This document shows, in pieces, positions 37,890-46,191 of a DNA stretch of 64,000 nt. Both the position numbers and the translations under genes were made by a program. The first letter of the stretch is position 1. Each line of letters opens with the position of its first letter. The DNA is from Polaromonas glacialis (GTDB taxonomy: Bacteria; Pseudomonadota; Gammaproteobacteria; Burkholderiales; Burkholderiaceae_C), in assembly GCF_000709345.1 (NCBI RefSeq), contig NZ_KL448323.1, forward strand, positions 144,874 through 208,873. Direction: 5' to 3'. The notes below the pieces were generated by a model that ran no database searches, was not told where the DNA came from, and was given only the letters and a program-made list of their open reading frames with translations.

Positions 37890-38963
37890 GTGAAAATCCT
37901 CCTTGTCAAGTTGTCCTCGCTAGGCGATGTGGTGCATGCCCTGCCGGTGGTGCAGGACATCCTCGCGGCCTTGCCTGGCGCGCAGATTGACTGGGTGGTC
38001 GAAAAATCGTTTGCGCCCATCCTGGCGCTGAGCACCGGGCTGCAGCGCGTCATTCCCTGCGAAATCCGGCGCTGGCGCAAGTCGCCGCTGTCCGCCGTCA
38101 CGCGCCAGCAGTGGAACGCCTTCAAGGCCGACCTGCGCCAGACCGACTACGACGCGGTCATCGACCTGCAGGGTCTGACCAAATCGGCCGTGGTGGCGCG
38201 GCTGGCGCGGCTGGCGCCCGGCGGCAAGCGTTACGCGCTGGCCAACCAGACCGACGGCTCGGGCTACGAAGCGCCCACGCGCTGGGTGGCCGACGTAGCG
38301 ATACGCGTCAATCCGCACATCCACGCCGTGCAGCGCTCGCGCGAACTGGCGGCCCGGGCGCTGGGCTATTCCCTCGCGCCAAGCCCGGACTTTGGGCTGA
38401 AAAGGCATTTTGCGCACACAGCACGGGCGCCAACAGCTCCTGAAAAAATAGCAAACAGGGTGGCTTTCGTGCATGGCACGTCGCGCGCCGACAAGGAATG
38501 GCCGCTGGCGCACTGGACCGCACTGGGCCATCGCCTGAATGCCGCCGGCTACCAGGTCGTGCTGCCCCATGGCAATGAAAACGAGAAGCGCAAAAGCCAG
38601 TCGATTGCCAGCGCGCTGAATGAAAGCGCGCCCGGCCATGCCGTCGTCTGGCCGCTGCTGCCGCTCGATGCGCTGACGCACGAGCTGGCCCAGTGCGCCG
38701 GTGTCATCGGCGTGGACAGCGGCGTCAGCCACATCGCCGTGGCGCTCGACCTGCCGCATGTGCAGCTCTACAACTTCGACACCGCCTGGCGCACCGGCCC
38801 CGACGCGGCCAGCGGTCGGCAGGTCAGCGTGTACGGCGCGCCCGCGCCCGGCGTGGATGATGTCTGGTGCGCCTGGCTCGGTTGCCTGGAAACCGTGCAG
38901 CAGGCACCGGAGCAGACTTCGGACGCCCTGGAATGGTCGGCGTCCGGGGCTGACGGCGAATGA
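37890..38963 (+). CDS. waaC: lipopolysaccharide heptosyltransferase I, with a probable repeat insertion
   Basis: WaaC adds the first L-glycero-D-manno-heptose to Kdo of the LPS inner core at the inner face of the cytoplasmic membrane. The 357-residue GT9 protein starts at a GTG with MKILLVKLSSLGDVVHALP, then VIDLQGLTKSAVVARLA, FVHGTSRADKEWPLAHW and GVDSGVSHIAVAL. Residues about 171-189 (RHFAHTARAPTAPEKIAN) fall at the inter-domain linker and derive from an AT-rich repeat. waaA follows with an ATGA overlap. Confidence 0.92.
   Translation: MKILLVKLSSLGDVVHALPVVQDILAALPGAQIDWVVEKSFAPILALSTGLQRVIPCEIRRWRKSPLSAVTRQQWNAFKADLRQTDYDAVIDLQGLTKSAVVARLARLAPGGKRYALANQTDGSGYEAPTRWVADVAIRVNPHIHAVQRSRELAARALGYSLAPSPDFGLKRHFAHTARAPTAPEKIANRVAFVHGTSRADKEWPLAHWTALGHRLNAAGYQVVLPHGNENEKRKSQSIASALNESAPGHAVVWPLLPLDALTHELAQCAGVIGVDSGVSHIAVALDLPHVQLYNFDTAWRTGPDAASGRQVSVYGAPAPGVDDVWCAWLGCLETVQQAPEQTSDALEWSASGADGE
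38400..38456. repeat. AT-rich palindromic repeat inside waaC (in frame)
   Basis: AAAAGGCATTTTGCGCACAC, then GGGCGCCAACAGCTCCTGA and AAAAATAGCAAAC. It keeps the AAAGGC start, GCGCA arm, CAGCT and ATAGCAAA core of the family and is somewhat decayed. It is read in the same frame as the waaA and ftsX-like copies. Confidence 0.6.
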
Positions 38964-40297
38964 GCGGCTGGGCGCGCGCGCTGTATTCGTCGCTCATGAC
39001 GCTCGGACAGCCGCTGCTGCGGCGCAAGCTGGCGCGGCGCGGGCGGCACGAACCGGGCTACCTCGAAGCCGTGGGCGAACGCTTCGGCCACTACAGCCAG
39101 CCGCCTGAAACGCAAGCGGAACTGGTCTGGGTGCATGCCGTGTCGCTGGGCGAAACCCGCACCGCCGCCATGCTGCTCAAGGCGCTGCGCGCGCAGTATC
39201 CGGCGCTGCGGCTGCTGCTCACGCACGGCACCGCCACCGGCCGCGAAGAGGGGCGGGCGCTGCTCAAGTCCATCGGCCGGCCCGGCGACATTCAGGTCTG
39301 GCAGCCGTGGGACAGCCCGCTAGCGGTGAAGCGCTTCTTCAGCCACTTCAAGCCGCGCCTGGGCCTGCTGATGGAAACCGAAATCTGGCCCAATCTCGTT
39401 GCCCAGGCCAAGGCGCGCCGCATGCCGCTGGTACTGGTCAATGGCCGGCTGTCGGAAAAGTCGCTCAAGCAGGCGCAAGGCCTGGCGCCCTTGTCGCTGC
39501 CGGCCTATGGCGCGCTGTCGGCCGTGTACGCGCAAACCGAACGCGACGCCGGGCGCTTTCGCCAGTTGGGCGCGCCGGTCGCCGGCGTGTTCGGCAACCT
39601 GAAGTTCGACGCGACGCCGGACGCCGCCCAGCTGGCAAAAGGGCAGGCCTGGCGCCAGTCGCTGGCGCAGCCGGTGCTGGTGTTCGCCAGCTCGCGGGAA
39701 GGCGAGGAAGACCAGTTTCTTAAGCAAATAAAGGCTTTTCCGCACGCCTCGCCTGCGCAAGCAGCTATGAATTCAGTAGCAATCAAGCCGGCCGCCGGTT
39801 TCAAGGCCCTGATCGTTCCGCGCCACCCGCAGCGTTTCGACGAAGTGGCCGTGCTCGCCGCGCAGCACGGCCTGCGCGTGTCTCGCCGCTCGCACTGGAC
39901 CGGCAGCCCCGCCGACAACATGGAGGCGATGAACGCAGATGTCTGGCTCGGCGATTCGCTGGGCGAGATGGCGCTGTACTACGGCCTGGGCGACGCGGCG
40001 CTGCTGGGCGGCAGCTTTGCGCCGCTGGGCGGACAAAACCTGATCGAAGCCGCCGCCTGCGGCTGCCCGGTGGTGATGGGGCCGCACACCTTCAATTTCA
40101 CCGAAGCGGCGGCGCTGGCCGAGGCCGAGGGCGCGGCGCTGCGCGTGGCGGACATGGCCGAGGCGGTGCAGGCCGGGCTGGCGCTGCTGCAAGATTCGGC
40201 CGCGCGGGCGCAAGCGGCGGCGGCCGGACTGGCATTTGCGGCGCGCAACCGGGGGGCGACGGCGCGGACCGTGCAGGCGTTGCGCAGCTATCTGTAG
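38960..40297 (+). CDS. waaA: 3-deoxy-D-manno-octulosonic acid transferase, with a repeat insertion
   Basis: WaaA (KdtA) transfers Kdo from CMP-Kdo to lipid IVA at the inner membrane. The 445-residue GT30 enzyme shows an N-terminal anchor, VWVHAVSLGETRTA with the catalytic-Glu region, LLMETEIWPNLVAQAKARRM, and PLGGQNLIEAAACGCPVVMG near the C terminus. Residues about 256-275 (QIKAFPHASPAQAAMNSVAI) encode a well-preserved copy of the AT-rich repeat, between the strand ending VFASSREGEEDQFL and the FKALIVPRHPQRF segment. Coupled to waaC by ATGA. Confidence 0.94.
   Translation: MSGWARALYSSLMTLGQPLLRRKLARRGRHEPGYLEAVGERFGHYSQPPETQAELVWVHAVSLGETRTAAMLLKALRAQYPALRLLLTHGTATGREEGRALLKSIGRPGDIQVWQPWDSPLAVKRFFSHFKPRLGLLMETEIWPNLVAQAKARRMPLVLVNGRLSEKSLKQAQGLAPLSLPAYGALSAVYAQTERDAGRFRQLGAPVAGVFGNLKFDATPDAAQLAKGQAWRQSLAQPVLVFASSREGEEDQFLKQIKAFPHASPAQAAMNSVAIKPAAGFKALIVPRHPQRFDEVAVLAAQHGLRVSRRSHWTGSPADNMEAMNADVWLGDSLGEMALYYGLGDAALLGGSFAPLGGQNLIEAAACGCPVVMGPHTFNFTEAAALAEAEGAALRVADMAEAVQAGLALLQDSAARAQAAAAGLAFAARNRGATARTVQALRSYL
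39726..39785. repeat. AT-rich palindromic repeat inside waaA (in frame)
   Basis: AATAAAGGCTTTTCCGCACG, then GCCTGCGCAAGCAGCTATGA and ATTCAGTAGCAATCA. The last 28 bases are nearly identical to the intergenic copy at 26331-26399. Confidence 0.85.
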
Positions 40298-40489
40298 CCT
40301 GCCCAGTGGTCCGGCATGGCCAGGCGCACAGGCGTCGTCCCAGAGCGCGTGGCCGAACCGGCGCCTGCCGGAATCTCGCGATTTACATCTGTCTTGACAA
40401 GCATCAAGGGCATTGCGCTTGCGCTGGCTAAGGTGGCCATTGTCCAAGCCGCCCACGAGCCATTTTTAAAACCGGCAAGGAACATTACC

Positions 40490-40777
40490 ATGACAAAAAG
40501 AGAAGAATACATCGCAAAAATGAAACTTCAGCTCGACGAGCTTGACGCCAAGATGGACCAGCTGGAAGCCAAGGCGAAAGAAGCTAAGGAAGACGCGCGC
40601 GCAAAGTACAAGGAAGAAATTGCCAAGTTGCGCCAGCAATCCAGGCTGGCCAAAGGCAAGTTAGAAGAACTCAAGGCTTCCGGGGAAGAGAAATGGGACG
40701 CCATGGTCGCCGAGATGGAAAAAATCCGCGACGCCGTTGCCCATTCCTACAACTACTTCAAGTCTCAACTCAAGTAG
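40490..40777 (+). CDS. small coiled-coil protein (sll1863-like stress response family)
   Basis: A 95-residue, highly charged, all-helical protein: MTKREEYIAKMKLQLDELDA opens a coiled coil with Lys/Glu/Ala heptads to about residue 75, and it ends AHSYNYFKSQLK. It resembles the sll1863 family of stress-related proteins by sequence pattern, but I cannot confirm this. Ribosome binding site AAGGA lies about ten bases before the ATG at 40490; the upstream in-frame ORF is not of the same character. It stands alone, convergent with tolC. Confidence 0.75.
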   Translation: MTKREEYIAKMKLQLDELDAKMDQLEAKAKEAKEDARAKYKEEIAKLRQQSRLAKGKLEELKASGEEKWDAMVAEMEKIRDAVAHSYNYFKSQLK

Positions 40778-40821
40778 CCGTGTGAAAACGCGTACAGAGC
40801 GGACCTCTGCCCGTCACCAAA

Positions 40822-42177
40822 TCAGCGCGCCAGCAGCCCGTTGACCTGCTGCAAATCCTCGGGCGTCAGCGTTCCGCTGGCCTGGCGCAGCCGCAGCCCG
40901 CCAAGCAGCACGTTGTAGCGCGCCTGCGCCAGGTCGCGCTTGGTCTGGAACAGCTGGCTTTGCGCATTGAGCACATCGATGTTGATGCGCACGCCGACCT
41001 GGTAGCCCAGGCGGTTGGCGTCCAGCGCGCTCTGGCTGGACAGCTCGGCGGCCTCCAGCGCGCGCACCTGGCCCTGGCCCGACTGCACGCCGAAGAATGC
41101 GGTGCGCACGTTTTGCGACACGCTGCGGCGCGCGCCTTCCAGGTCGCTCAGCGCCTTGTCGCGCAGCGCCAGCGTTTCGCGGATGCGGTTTTGCGTCGAG
41201 AAACCGGCGAACAGCGGCACGTTGAGCAGCAGGCCGACGCTGCCGGTGTTGGCGCGTGAGGAAATGCCGGCTTGCGCGGTGTTCGACGGGTTTTTGGTGA
41301 CGTTGTAGCTGGCGGTCGCGTCCAGCGTGGGCTTGTGGCCGGCTTCGGCTTTTTTGACTTCCAGGTCGGCGATCTCGGCATTGCTGCGGGCCTGGCGAAT
41401 CGCGGGGTTGACCTGTTCGGACTGGCTGACCCAGGTGTTGACTTCAGCCGGCACCACGTCGGGAAGGTTCACGGGAAGCGCCAGCGGCCGGGGCTGCGAT
41501 TCGGTGATGCCGACCAGCTGGTCGAGCGCTATCTTGCGCACGCGCAGGTCGTTTTCGGCGGCGATTTCCTGGGCGCCCACCAGGTCAAAGCGCGCCTGGG
41601 CTTCGCGGGTGTCGGTGATGGTCGAGGTGCCGACCTCGAAATTGCGCTTGGCAAAGGCGAGTTGCTCGTTCACCGCTTCCTTTTGCGCCCGCACGAAGGC
41701 CAGCGTGTCCTGCGCGGCCAGCACGTCAAAATAAGCCTGGCTGGTGCGAACGATCAGGTCCTGCGATGCCGATTCCAGCTGGGCGCGGGCCAGATCGACC
41801 TGCCGGAAACCCTGCTCGTAATTGGCCCAGTTGCCCGGCCGGTACAGGGGCTGGCTGGCGCTCAGCGTGGCGTTCTGGGTGTTGAAGCTGGTGCCGCCGC
41901 CCGCCGGGGACGTGGTGCTGTCCACGTTGACGCGCGAGGCGCCCGCCGACAGGCCGGCGGTCGGCAATATGCCGGCCCGGGCCTGGTCGGCGCGCGCCAG
42001 GTTGGCGTCGTATTGCAGCTTGGCCGACTGGTAGGTGGCGTCGAAGGCGCGCGCTGATTCATACAACTCGACCAGGGTCTGCGCCTGCGCCAGTGGCGCC
42101 AGGCTGGCCAGCGCGAATGCGACCGAAGCGGGCAGCATCGACAGGCGGGGGGCCGACAGTTTGTGGAGCAGGTTCAT
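40822..42177 (-). CDS. tolC: TolC-family outer-membrane channel protein
   Basis: A 451-residue outer-membrane efflux protein. A signal peptide (cleavage after AQA near residue 33) is followed by two repeated OEP halves: TLVELYESARAFDATYQSAK opens the first, and VNPAIRQARSNAEIADLEV starts the second, ending with GYQVGVRINIDVLNAQSQLF, a hallmark of TolC proteins. It forms the trimeric duct for RND/ABC exporters and type I secretion. Upstream on the same strand are rhodanese, pcm and tetR, an order common in Burkholderiales. Confidence 0.92.
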   Translation of the reverse strand: MNLLHKLSAPRLSMLPASVAFALASLAPLAQAQTLVELYESARAFDATYQSAKLQYDANLARADQARAGILPTAGLSAGASRVNVDSTTSPAGGGTSFNTQNATLSASQPLYRPGNWANYEQGFRQVDLARAQLESASQDLIVRTSQAYFDVLAAQDTLAFVRAQKEAVNEQLAFAKRNFEVGTSTITDTREAQARFDLVGAQEIAAENDLRVRKIALDQLVGITESQPRPLALPVNLPDVVPAEVNTWVSQSEQVNPAIRQARSNAEIADLEVKKAEAGHKPTLDATASYNVTKNPSNTAQAGISSRANTGSVGLLLNVPLFAGFSTQNRIRETLALRDKALSDLEGARRSVSQNVRTAFFGVQSGQGQVRALEAAELSSQSALDANRLGYQVGVRINIDVLNAQSQLFQTKRDLAQARYNVLLGGLRLRQASGTLTPEDLQQVNGLLAR

Positions 42178-42281
42178 AAAAGTCTTGCTTGAAGTTGAAT
42201 GAATCAAAAATAAACCGGCCTGCGCCTGGCCAACGCACGCGAGGCAGTCCGGGCGGGTGTACCGCTGCGGACCACGGCCGC

Positions 42282-42647
42282 TTAATAGCGGGGAACCGAC
42301 GGATCGACCTGTTGCGTCCAGGCGTCGATGCCGCCCTGCAGGTTGACGACTTCGGCAAAACCGCCTTGCGCCAGGTAGTTGGCCACCTGCAGGCTGCGCA
42401 TGCCGTGGTGGCACAGGCAGGCAATCGGATGGTCGGTGCCGAGCATGTCCTTCAGTTCGGCCAGGCGGCTTGGCACCTCGCGCATGGGCAGGGCCAGCAG
42501 GCTGAAGCCGTCTTCCCGGACCGATGCGGTTTGCACTTCCCAGGGTTCGCGCACATCGAGTACCACTGGCAGGACGGTTGGCGCCAAGCCGGCTGCGACA
42601 CGGTCGCGCCAGGCGGCAAAGTCGGAGGGATTGAGTTGAGAAATCAT
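42282..42647 (-). CDS. single-domain rhodanese-like protein
   Basis: A 121-residue rhodanese domain: VVLDVREPWEVQ at 29-40 and the active-site loop CLCHHGMRS at 77-85 with catalytic Cys79, ending GGIDAWTQQVDPSVPRY. It may carry persulfide sulfur; substrate unknown. It lies 29 bp downstream of pcm and 104 bp upstream of tolC on the same strand. Confidence 0.9.
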   Translation of the reverse strand: MISQLNPSDFAAWRDRVAAGLAPTVLPVVLDVREPWEVQTASVREDGFSLLALPMREVPSRLAELKDMLGTDHPIACLCHHGMRSLQVANYLAQGGFAEVVNLQGGIDAWTQQVDPSVPRY

Positions 42648-42676
42648 TCGGCTGGCCTTGCGGTGGGTTCAGGCAG

Positions 42677-43366
42677 TCAGAACGTGAATTTCGACGGCTC
42701 GGGGAAGTTGAGCAGCCGGGGCGCGACCGTGTCCCAGGCCTGCATGGTGCGAAACGATTCCTTGCCGACGCGGGTGATGAGCGTGGCGCGCATTATCGGC
42801 TCGTAGCCGACGATGGCGCTGAGACGGCCGCCGACCTTGAGCAGCTCAAGCAGCGCGGGCGGCACTTCGGCCACCGAACCGCTCAGCAAGATCACGTCGA
42901 ACGGGCCGCGCAGCGCGCCGTTCTCGGACACGGCTTCGGCCAGGTTGGCCGCGCCGTCGGCCAGGCGCACTTCGGCGTTGTAGATGCCGGCTTTTTGCAG
43001 GTTGCGGCGCGCCATGTCCACCAGCGCCGGTTCGATCTCCAGGGTGATGACCTGCTGCGCGCGGTGCGCGAGCAGCGCGGCCATGTAACCGGAGCCGGTG
43101 CCGATTTCCAGCACCTTTTCATGCTTTTGCACGGCCAGGTCCTGCAGCAGCCGGGCTTCGACCTTGGGCTCCAGCATGCACTGGCCGGGGTTGTGCTGCG
43201 GCGGCAGCGGGATTTCCATGTCCACGAAGGCCAGCGCCTTGCAGGCCGGCGGCACGAAGTCCTCCCGGCGGACCAGTGCGAGCAGGGAAAGGATCTGGCT
43301 GTCGAGCACTTCCCAGGGGCGGATTTGCTGCTCGATCATGTTGAAGCGGGCTTGTTCGTAGTTCAT
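42677..43366 (-). CDS. pcm: protein-L-isoaspartate O-methyltransferase
   Basis: A 229-residue SAM-dependent methyltransferase of the PIMT family that starts repair of isoaspartyl residues. SAM motif I is VLEIGTGSGYMAALLA near residues 81-96, and QHNPGQCMLEPKVEARLLQD precedes it. Genes of this type next to rhodanese and tolC are standard in Burkholderiales. The canonical substrate motif TxS is not obvious, so a different methyl acceptor is possible. The ATG at 43366 (MNYEQARFNM) is preferred to the longer ORF. Confidence 0.87.
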   Translation of the reverse strand: MNYEQARFNMIEQQIRPWEVLDSQILSLLALVRREDFVPPACKALAFVDMEIPLPPQHNPGQCMLEPKVEARLLQDLAVQKHEKVLEIGTGSGYMAALLAHRAQQVITLEIEPALVDMARRNLQKAGIYNAEVRLADGAANLAEAVSENGALRGPFDVILLSGSVAEVPPALLELLKVGGRLSAIVGYEPIMRATLITRVGKESFRTMQAWDTVAPRLLNFPEPSKFTF

Positions 43367-43429
43367 GGCGGACCTGTTGTGGGAGCGGTGGTATTGAAAA
43401 GTGCAGGGCATGCAGCGCAGGCGCTGATT

Positions 43430-44125
43430 TTAGACGGCGCGCGCTGCGCCATCCTGACGCGGATGGCGCGCCGGGGCCTGCGCGGGGCGCATGCCGTCCA
43501 GAAGGATTCCCAGTTGCGACGCGATGTATTTCCGGGGATCGAGCGTGAGATGGTTGGGCATGCACACGCCCATTGAATGCTGCGACAGGATCATAAAGAC
43601 CATCGGCGCGACCACGCTGTAGACCGCACAGTCCAGGTCCATGGGGCGGAATTCGCCACGGTCGATGCCGCGCTGCAGGATGCGGCGGATCAGCGAATGG
43701 CCAGGCTGGACGACTTCCTGCTGGTAAAAGGCGGCAATGTCCGGGAAGTTGGCGGCCTCGCTCATCATCAGCTTGGTCAGGCCCGAGGCCTTGGTCGCGC
43801 CTACCCGGTCCCACCAGCTGTTCATGCAGTAGCCGAGCATGTCGCAGCTGTTGCCCTGGAACGCTTCAAAGTCGCTGTTCCATTCGACCAGCCGCCCTGA
43901 AATGCTTTCGCGCACCACTGCCTTGAACAGTTCGTCCTTGCTGGGAAAGTAGAGAAACAGCGTGCCCTTGGAAACGCCGGCGCGGGCGGCGACTTCCTCC
44001 ACGCGGGTGGCGGCAAAGCCTTTTTCAACGAACAGGTCCAGCGCGGCATCAAGCAACTCGCCGGGCCGGGCTTCCTTGCGGCGCTCGCGTTTGGCGCTTG
44101 GGGTGGGTGGGGTGTCGGTGGGCAA
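43430..44125 (-). CDS. TetR/AcrR family transcriptional regulator
   Basis: A 231-residue repressor with an N-terminal TetR helix-turn-helix at about 22-68 (LLDAALDLFVEKGFAATRVE, then GVSKGTLFLYFPSKDELFKA) and a helical ligand-binding C-terminal domain. It is the first gene of the tetR-pcm-rhodanese-tolC series and may control tolC and itself. A palindrome that could be its operator lies 15 bp upstream of the start. Confidence 0.9.
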   Translation of the reverse strand: MPTDTPPTPSAKRERRKEARPGELLDAALDLFVEKGFAATRVEEVAARAGVSKGTLFLYFPSKDELFKAVVRESISGRLVEWNSDFEAFQGNSCDMLGYCMNSWWDRVGATKASGLTKLMMSEAANFPDIAAFYQQEVVQPGHSLIRRILQRGIDRGEFRPMDLDCAVYSVVAPMVFMILSQHSMGVCMPNHLTLDPRKYIASQLGILLDGMRPAQAPARHPRQDGAARAV

Positions 44126-44140
44126 AAGAGGCTTGGTTTA

Positions 44141-44162
44141 TTACTGACTGACTGGTTAGTAA
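44141..44162. promoter_or_regulatory. palindromic operator candidate upstream of tetR
   Basis: TTACTGACTGACTGGTTAGTAA: arms TTACT / AGTAA with further symmetry (ACTGAC/GGTTAG imperfect). It overlaps where the promoter of the TetR gene is expected, 15 bp before its ATG, which fits autorepression. Confidence 0.6.
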
Positions 44163-44487
44163 TATAGCTTTTAGCCTTTGCCCCGTCAACCACAAAGGCG
44201 CCGGTTTGGCTTGGCGCACGTTCGTCTTGTGCCGGCTGGCGTTTTTGTGCCTGCTTCCCTGGCTGCAGGTCAACGGCTTTCGAGGTCCCTGGTGTTGTCC
44301 TTGCTTGGCTAAGTTCGGGACTGCGTTCTCTATTGCTTGCTTCACTTGGGTTTTTGGGCGCTCACCCCTTAATCCACAGAAGAAGCAAACCCAAAGCCCA
44401 AGAACAAAGAAACCGCAGCGATCAAACCGGCAGCGTCAGTAGTTACGTTTTAAGCCTAAGGGAGGCGGAGATTTCCAATGTACCCAT

Positions 44488-44554
44488 GTCATGCCGGGCT
44501 TGACCCGGCATCCATGAATTCGGGGCCATGGATTGCGGGTCAAGCCCGCAATGA
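44488..44554. repeat. diverged long inverted repeat (tetR/gudD gap)
   Basis: GTCATGCCGGGCTTGACCCG plus GCATCCAT, a 12-nt spacer, then ATGGATTGCGGGTCAAGCCC plus GCAATGAC. Imperfect 28-bp arms. It is built like the inverted repeat at 37786-37853 (GTCAT...ATCCA / TGGAT...ATGAC). Confidence 0.8.
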
Positions 44555-44599
44555 CAGCCATTTAAAACCGGTACTTTTAAAAATTCCTTACCCCTAAAT

Positions 44600-44653
44600 A
44601 GCTATTTTCCGCAGATCCCACATGCGCGAGCAGCTATTTATTCAGTAGCAAAA
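44600..44653. repeat. AT-rich palindromic repeat, intergenic copy (before gudD stop)
   Basis: GCTATTTTCCGCAGATCCC, then CATGCGCGAGCAGCTATTTA and TTCAGTAGCAAAA. Well-preserved core of the family. Confidence 0.75.
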
Positions 44654-44718
44654 AGCTGTCAACTGCTTTGCGCGCCGCGACGGAAGGGCAGGCGTTATTT
44701 CACACTGGAGGTGCGTGG

Positions 44719-46053
44719 CTATCGGTCGAAGGCCGGCCGTTTGGGGTTGAAGGCCCAGTTCGGAATCAGGCTCTGCATCGCAGCCGCATCGTCGCGCGAA
44801 CCCAGGCCGTGCTGCTTGTAAAGCTGGTGCGCTTTTTCCACCTCGGCCATGTCCAGCGCAACGCCCAGGCCAGGCTTTTTGGGCACTTCGACGAGCCCGC
44901 CGACGATCTGCAGCGGTTCCTTGGTCAGGCGCTGGCCGTCCTGCCATATCCAGTGCGTGTCAATTGCCGTCACGCGGCCCGGCGCGGCGGCGGCGACGTG
45001 GGTGAACATCGCCAGCGACACGTCGAAATGGTTGTTCGAGTGCGACCCCCAGGTCAGCCCCCAGTCGCGGCAGGTCTGCGCCACGCGCACCGAGCCGGCC
45101 ATGGTCCAGAAATGCGGGTCGGCCAGCGGAATGTCCACCGACTGCAGGCTCAGCGCATGCGTCAGCTGGCGCCAGTCGGTGGCGATCATGTTGGTCGCCG
45201 TGGGCAGCCCGGTGGCGCGGCGGAACTCGGCCATCACCTCGCGGCCCGAGAAACCGTCTTCGGCGCCGCACGGGTCTTCGGCATACGCCACCACATTCTT
45301 CATGTCGCGCATCAGCCGAATCGCGTCTTTCAGCAGCCAGCCGCCGTTGGGGTCGAGCGTGACGCGCGCCTTCGGAAAGCGCTCGTGCAGCGCAGTGACC
45401 GCTTCGATTTCTTCCTCGCCGCGCAGCACGCCGCCCTTGAGCTTGAAGTCGTTGAAGCCGTAGCGCTCGTGCGCGGCCTCGGCCTGGCGCACGATGGCCT
45501 CGGGCGTCAAGGCTGTTTCGTGGCGAACGCGCGACCAGGTGTTGTCGGCATCGGGTTCGCTGTTGTAGGCTAGAACGGTTTTTGTGCGGTCGCCGACAAA
45601 GAACAGGTAGCCCAGCATCTCGACCGCTTCGCGCTGCTGGCCTTCGCCGAGCAGGGCCGCCACCGGCACGCCCAGGTGCTGGCCCAGCAGGTCGAGCAGC
45701 GCCGACTCCACCGCCGTCACGGCGTGAATCGTGGTGCGCAGATCAAAGGTCTGCAGCCCGCGCCCGCCGCTGTCACGGTCGGCAAACTGCCGGTGCATCT
45801 GCTGCAGCAGGCTCAGGTAGCTGCCGATGGGCTGGCCGACGACCAGGGCGCGCGCGTCTTCCAGCGTCTGGCGGATCTTTTCGCCGCCCGGCACCTCGCC
45901 CACGCCGGTGCGCCCGGCGTTGTCGGTGAGGATCAGGATGTTGCGCGTGAAATACGGCCCGTGCGCGCCGCTCAGGTTGAGCAGCATCGAGTCGCGACCG
46001 GCGACAGGGATCACCTGCAGTTCGGTGATCAAGGGGGTGGAGTGGGTTGACAT
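44719..46053 (-). CDS. gudD: glucarate dehydratase (enolase superfamily)
   Basis: A 444-residue enolase-superfamily enzyme that dehydrates D-glucarate (and L-idarate) to 5-keto-4-deoxyglucarate. The GlucD pattern is visible: FNDFKLKGG with the catalytic lysines, VTLDPNGGW and AEDPCG for Mg2+ ligands, [14 protein letters not shown], and GSHSNNHFD containing the catalytic His, then [18 protein letters not shown]. The start at 46053 (MSTHSTPLI) gives the usual length. It is downstream of the GH3 gene, and aldarate transporters or garL/garR are not in the window. Confidence 0.9.
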   Translation of the reverse strand: MSTHSTPLITELQVIPVAGRDSMLLNLSGAHGPYFTRNILILTDNAGRTGVGEVPGGEKIRQTLEDARALVVGQPIGSYLSLLQQMHRQFADRDSGGRGLQTFDLRTTIHAVTAVESALLDLLGQHLGVPVAALLGEGQQREAVEMLGYLFFVGDRTKTVLAYNSEPDADNTWSRVRHETALTPEAIVRQAEAAHERYGFNDFKLKGGVLRGEEEIEAVTALHERFPKARVTLDPNGGWLLKDAIRLMRDMKNVVAYAEDPCGAEDGFSGREVMAEFRRATGLPTATNMIATDWRQLTHALSLQSVDIPLADPHFWTMAGSVRVAQTCRDWGLTWGSHSNNHFDVSLAMFTHVAAAAPGRVTAIDTHWIWQDGQRLTKEPLQIVGGLVEVPKKPGLGVALDMAEVEKAHQLYKQHGLGSRDDAAAMQSLIPNWAFNPKRPAFDR

Positions 46054-46101
46054 GGGGGGGTGTTTCAAAGGTTGGGAAAGGCGCCATCAGGAAAGCGCCG
46101 C

Positions 46102-46136
46102 AGCCGACCTGCCACCCAGTGGGCGGCAGGTCGGCT
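46102..46136. terminator. strong hairpin between the GH3 gene and gudD
   Basis: Perfect 12-bp stem AGCCGACCTGCC / GGCAGGTCGGCT with an 11-nt loop, located 56 bp after the GH3 stop on the minus strand. No strong T run follows in that direction, so it is a weak terminator or an mRNA 3'-end stabiliser. Confidence 0.5.
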
Positions 46137-46191
46137 AACGTTCAATCAAGGCTGATTATTTCCGTTTCGGCTTAACAGACGGAGTATCTGC

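Larger units (their letters stand above)
44126..44718. other. 593-bp non-coding stretch between tetR and the glucarate dehydratase gene
   Basis: It holds the tetR operator candidate (44141-44162), a diverged long inverted repeat (44488-44554) and an AT-rich repeat copy (44600-44653). Short open frames on both strands between 44206 and 44442 lack ribosome binding sites, homology and codon bias, and I do not call them genes. The part 44170-44450 may be a further decayed dispersed element. Confidence 0.6.

Noticed and set aside
39715..39790. Frameshift or pseudogene in waaA at the low-similarity segment
   Set aside because: The reading frame is continuous and conserved motifs resume in the same frame after the insertion; explained by an in-frame repeat.
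44206..44442. 78-codon ORF with hydrophobic start between tetR and gudD
   Set aside because: No ribosome binding site, overlapping open frame on the other strand, and basic low-complexity C terminus; not supported as a gene.
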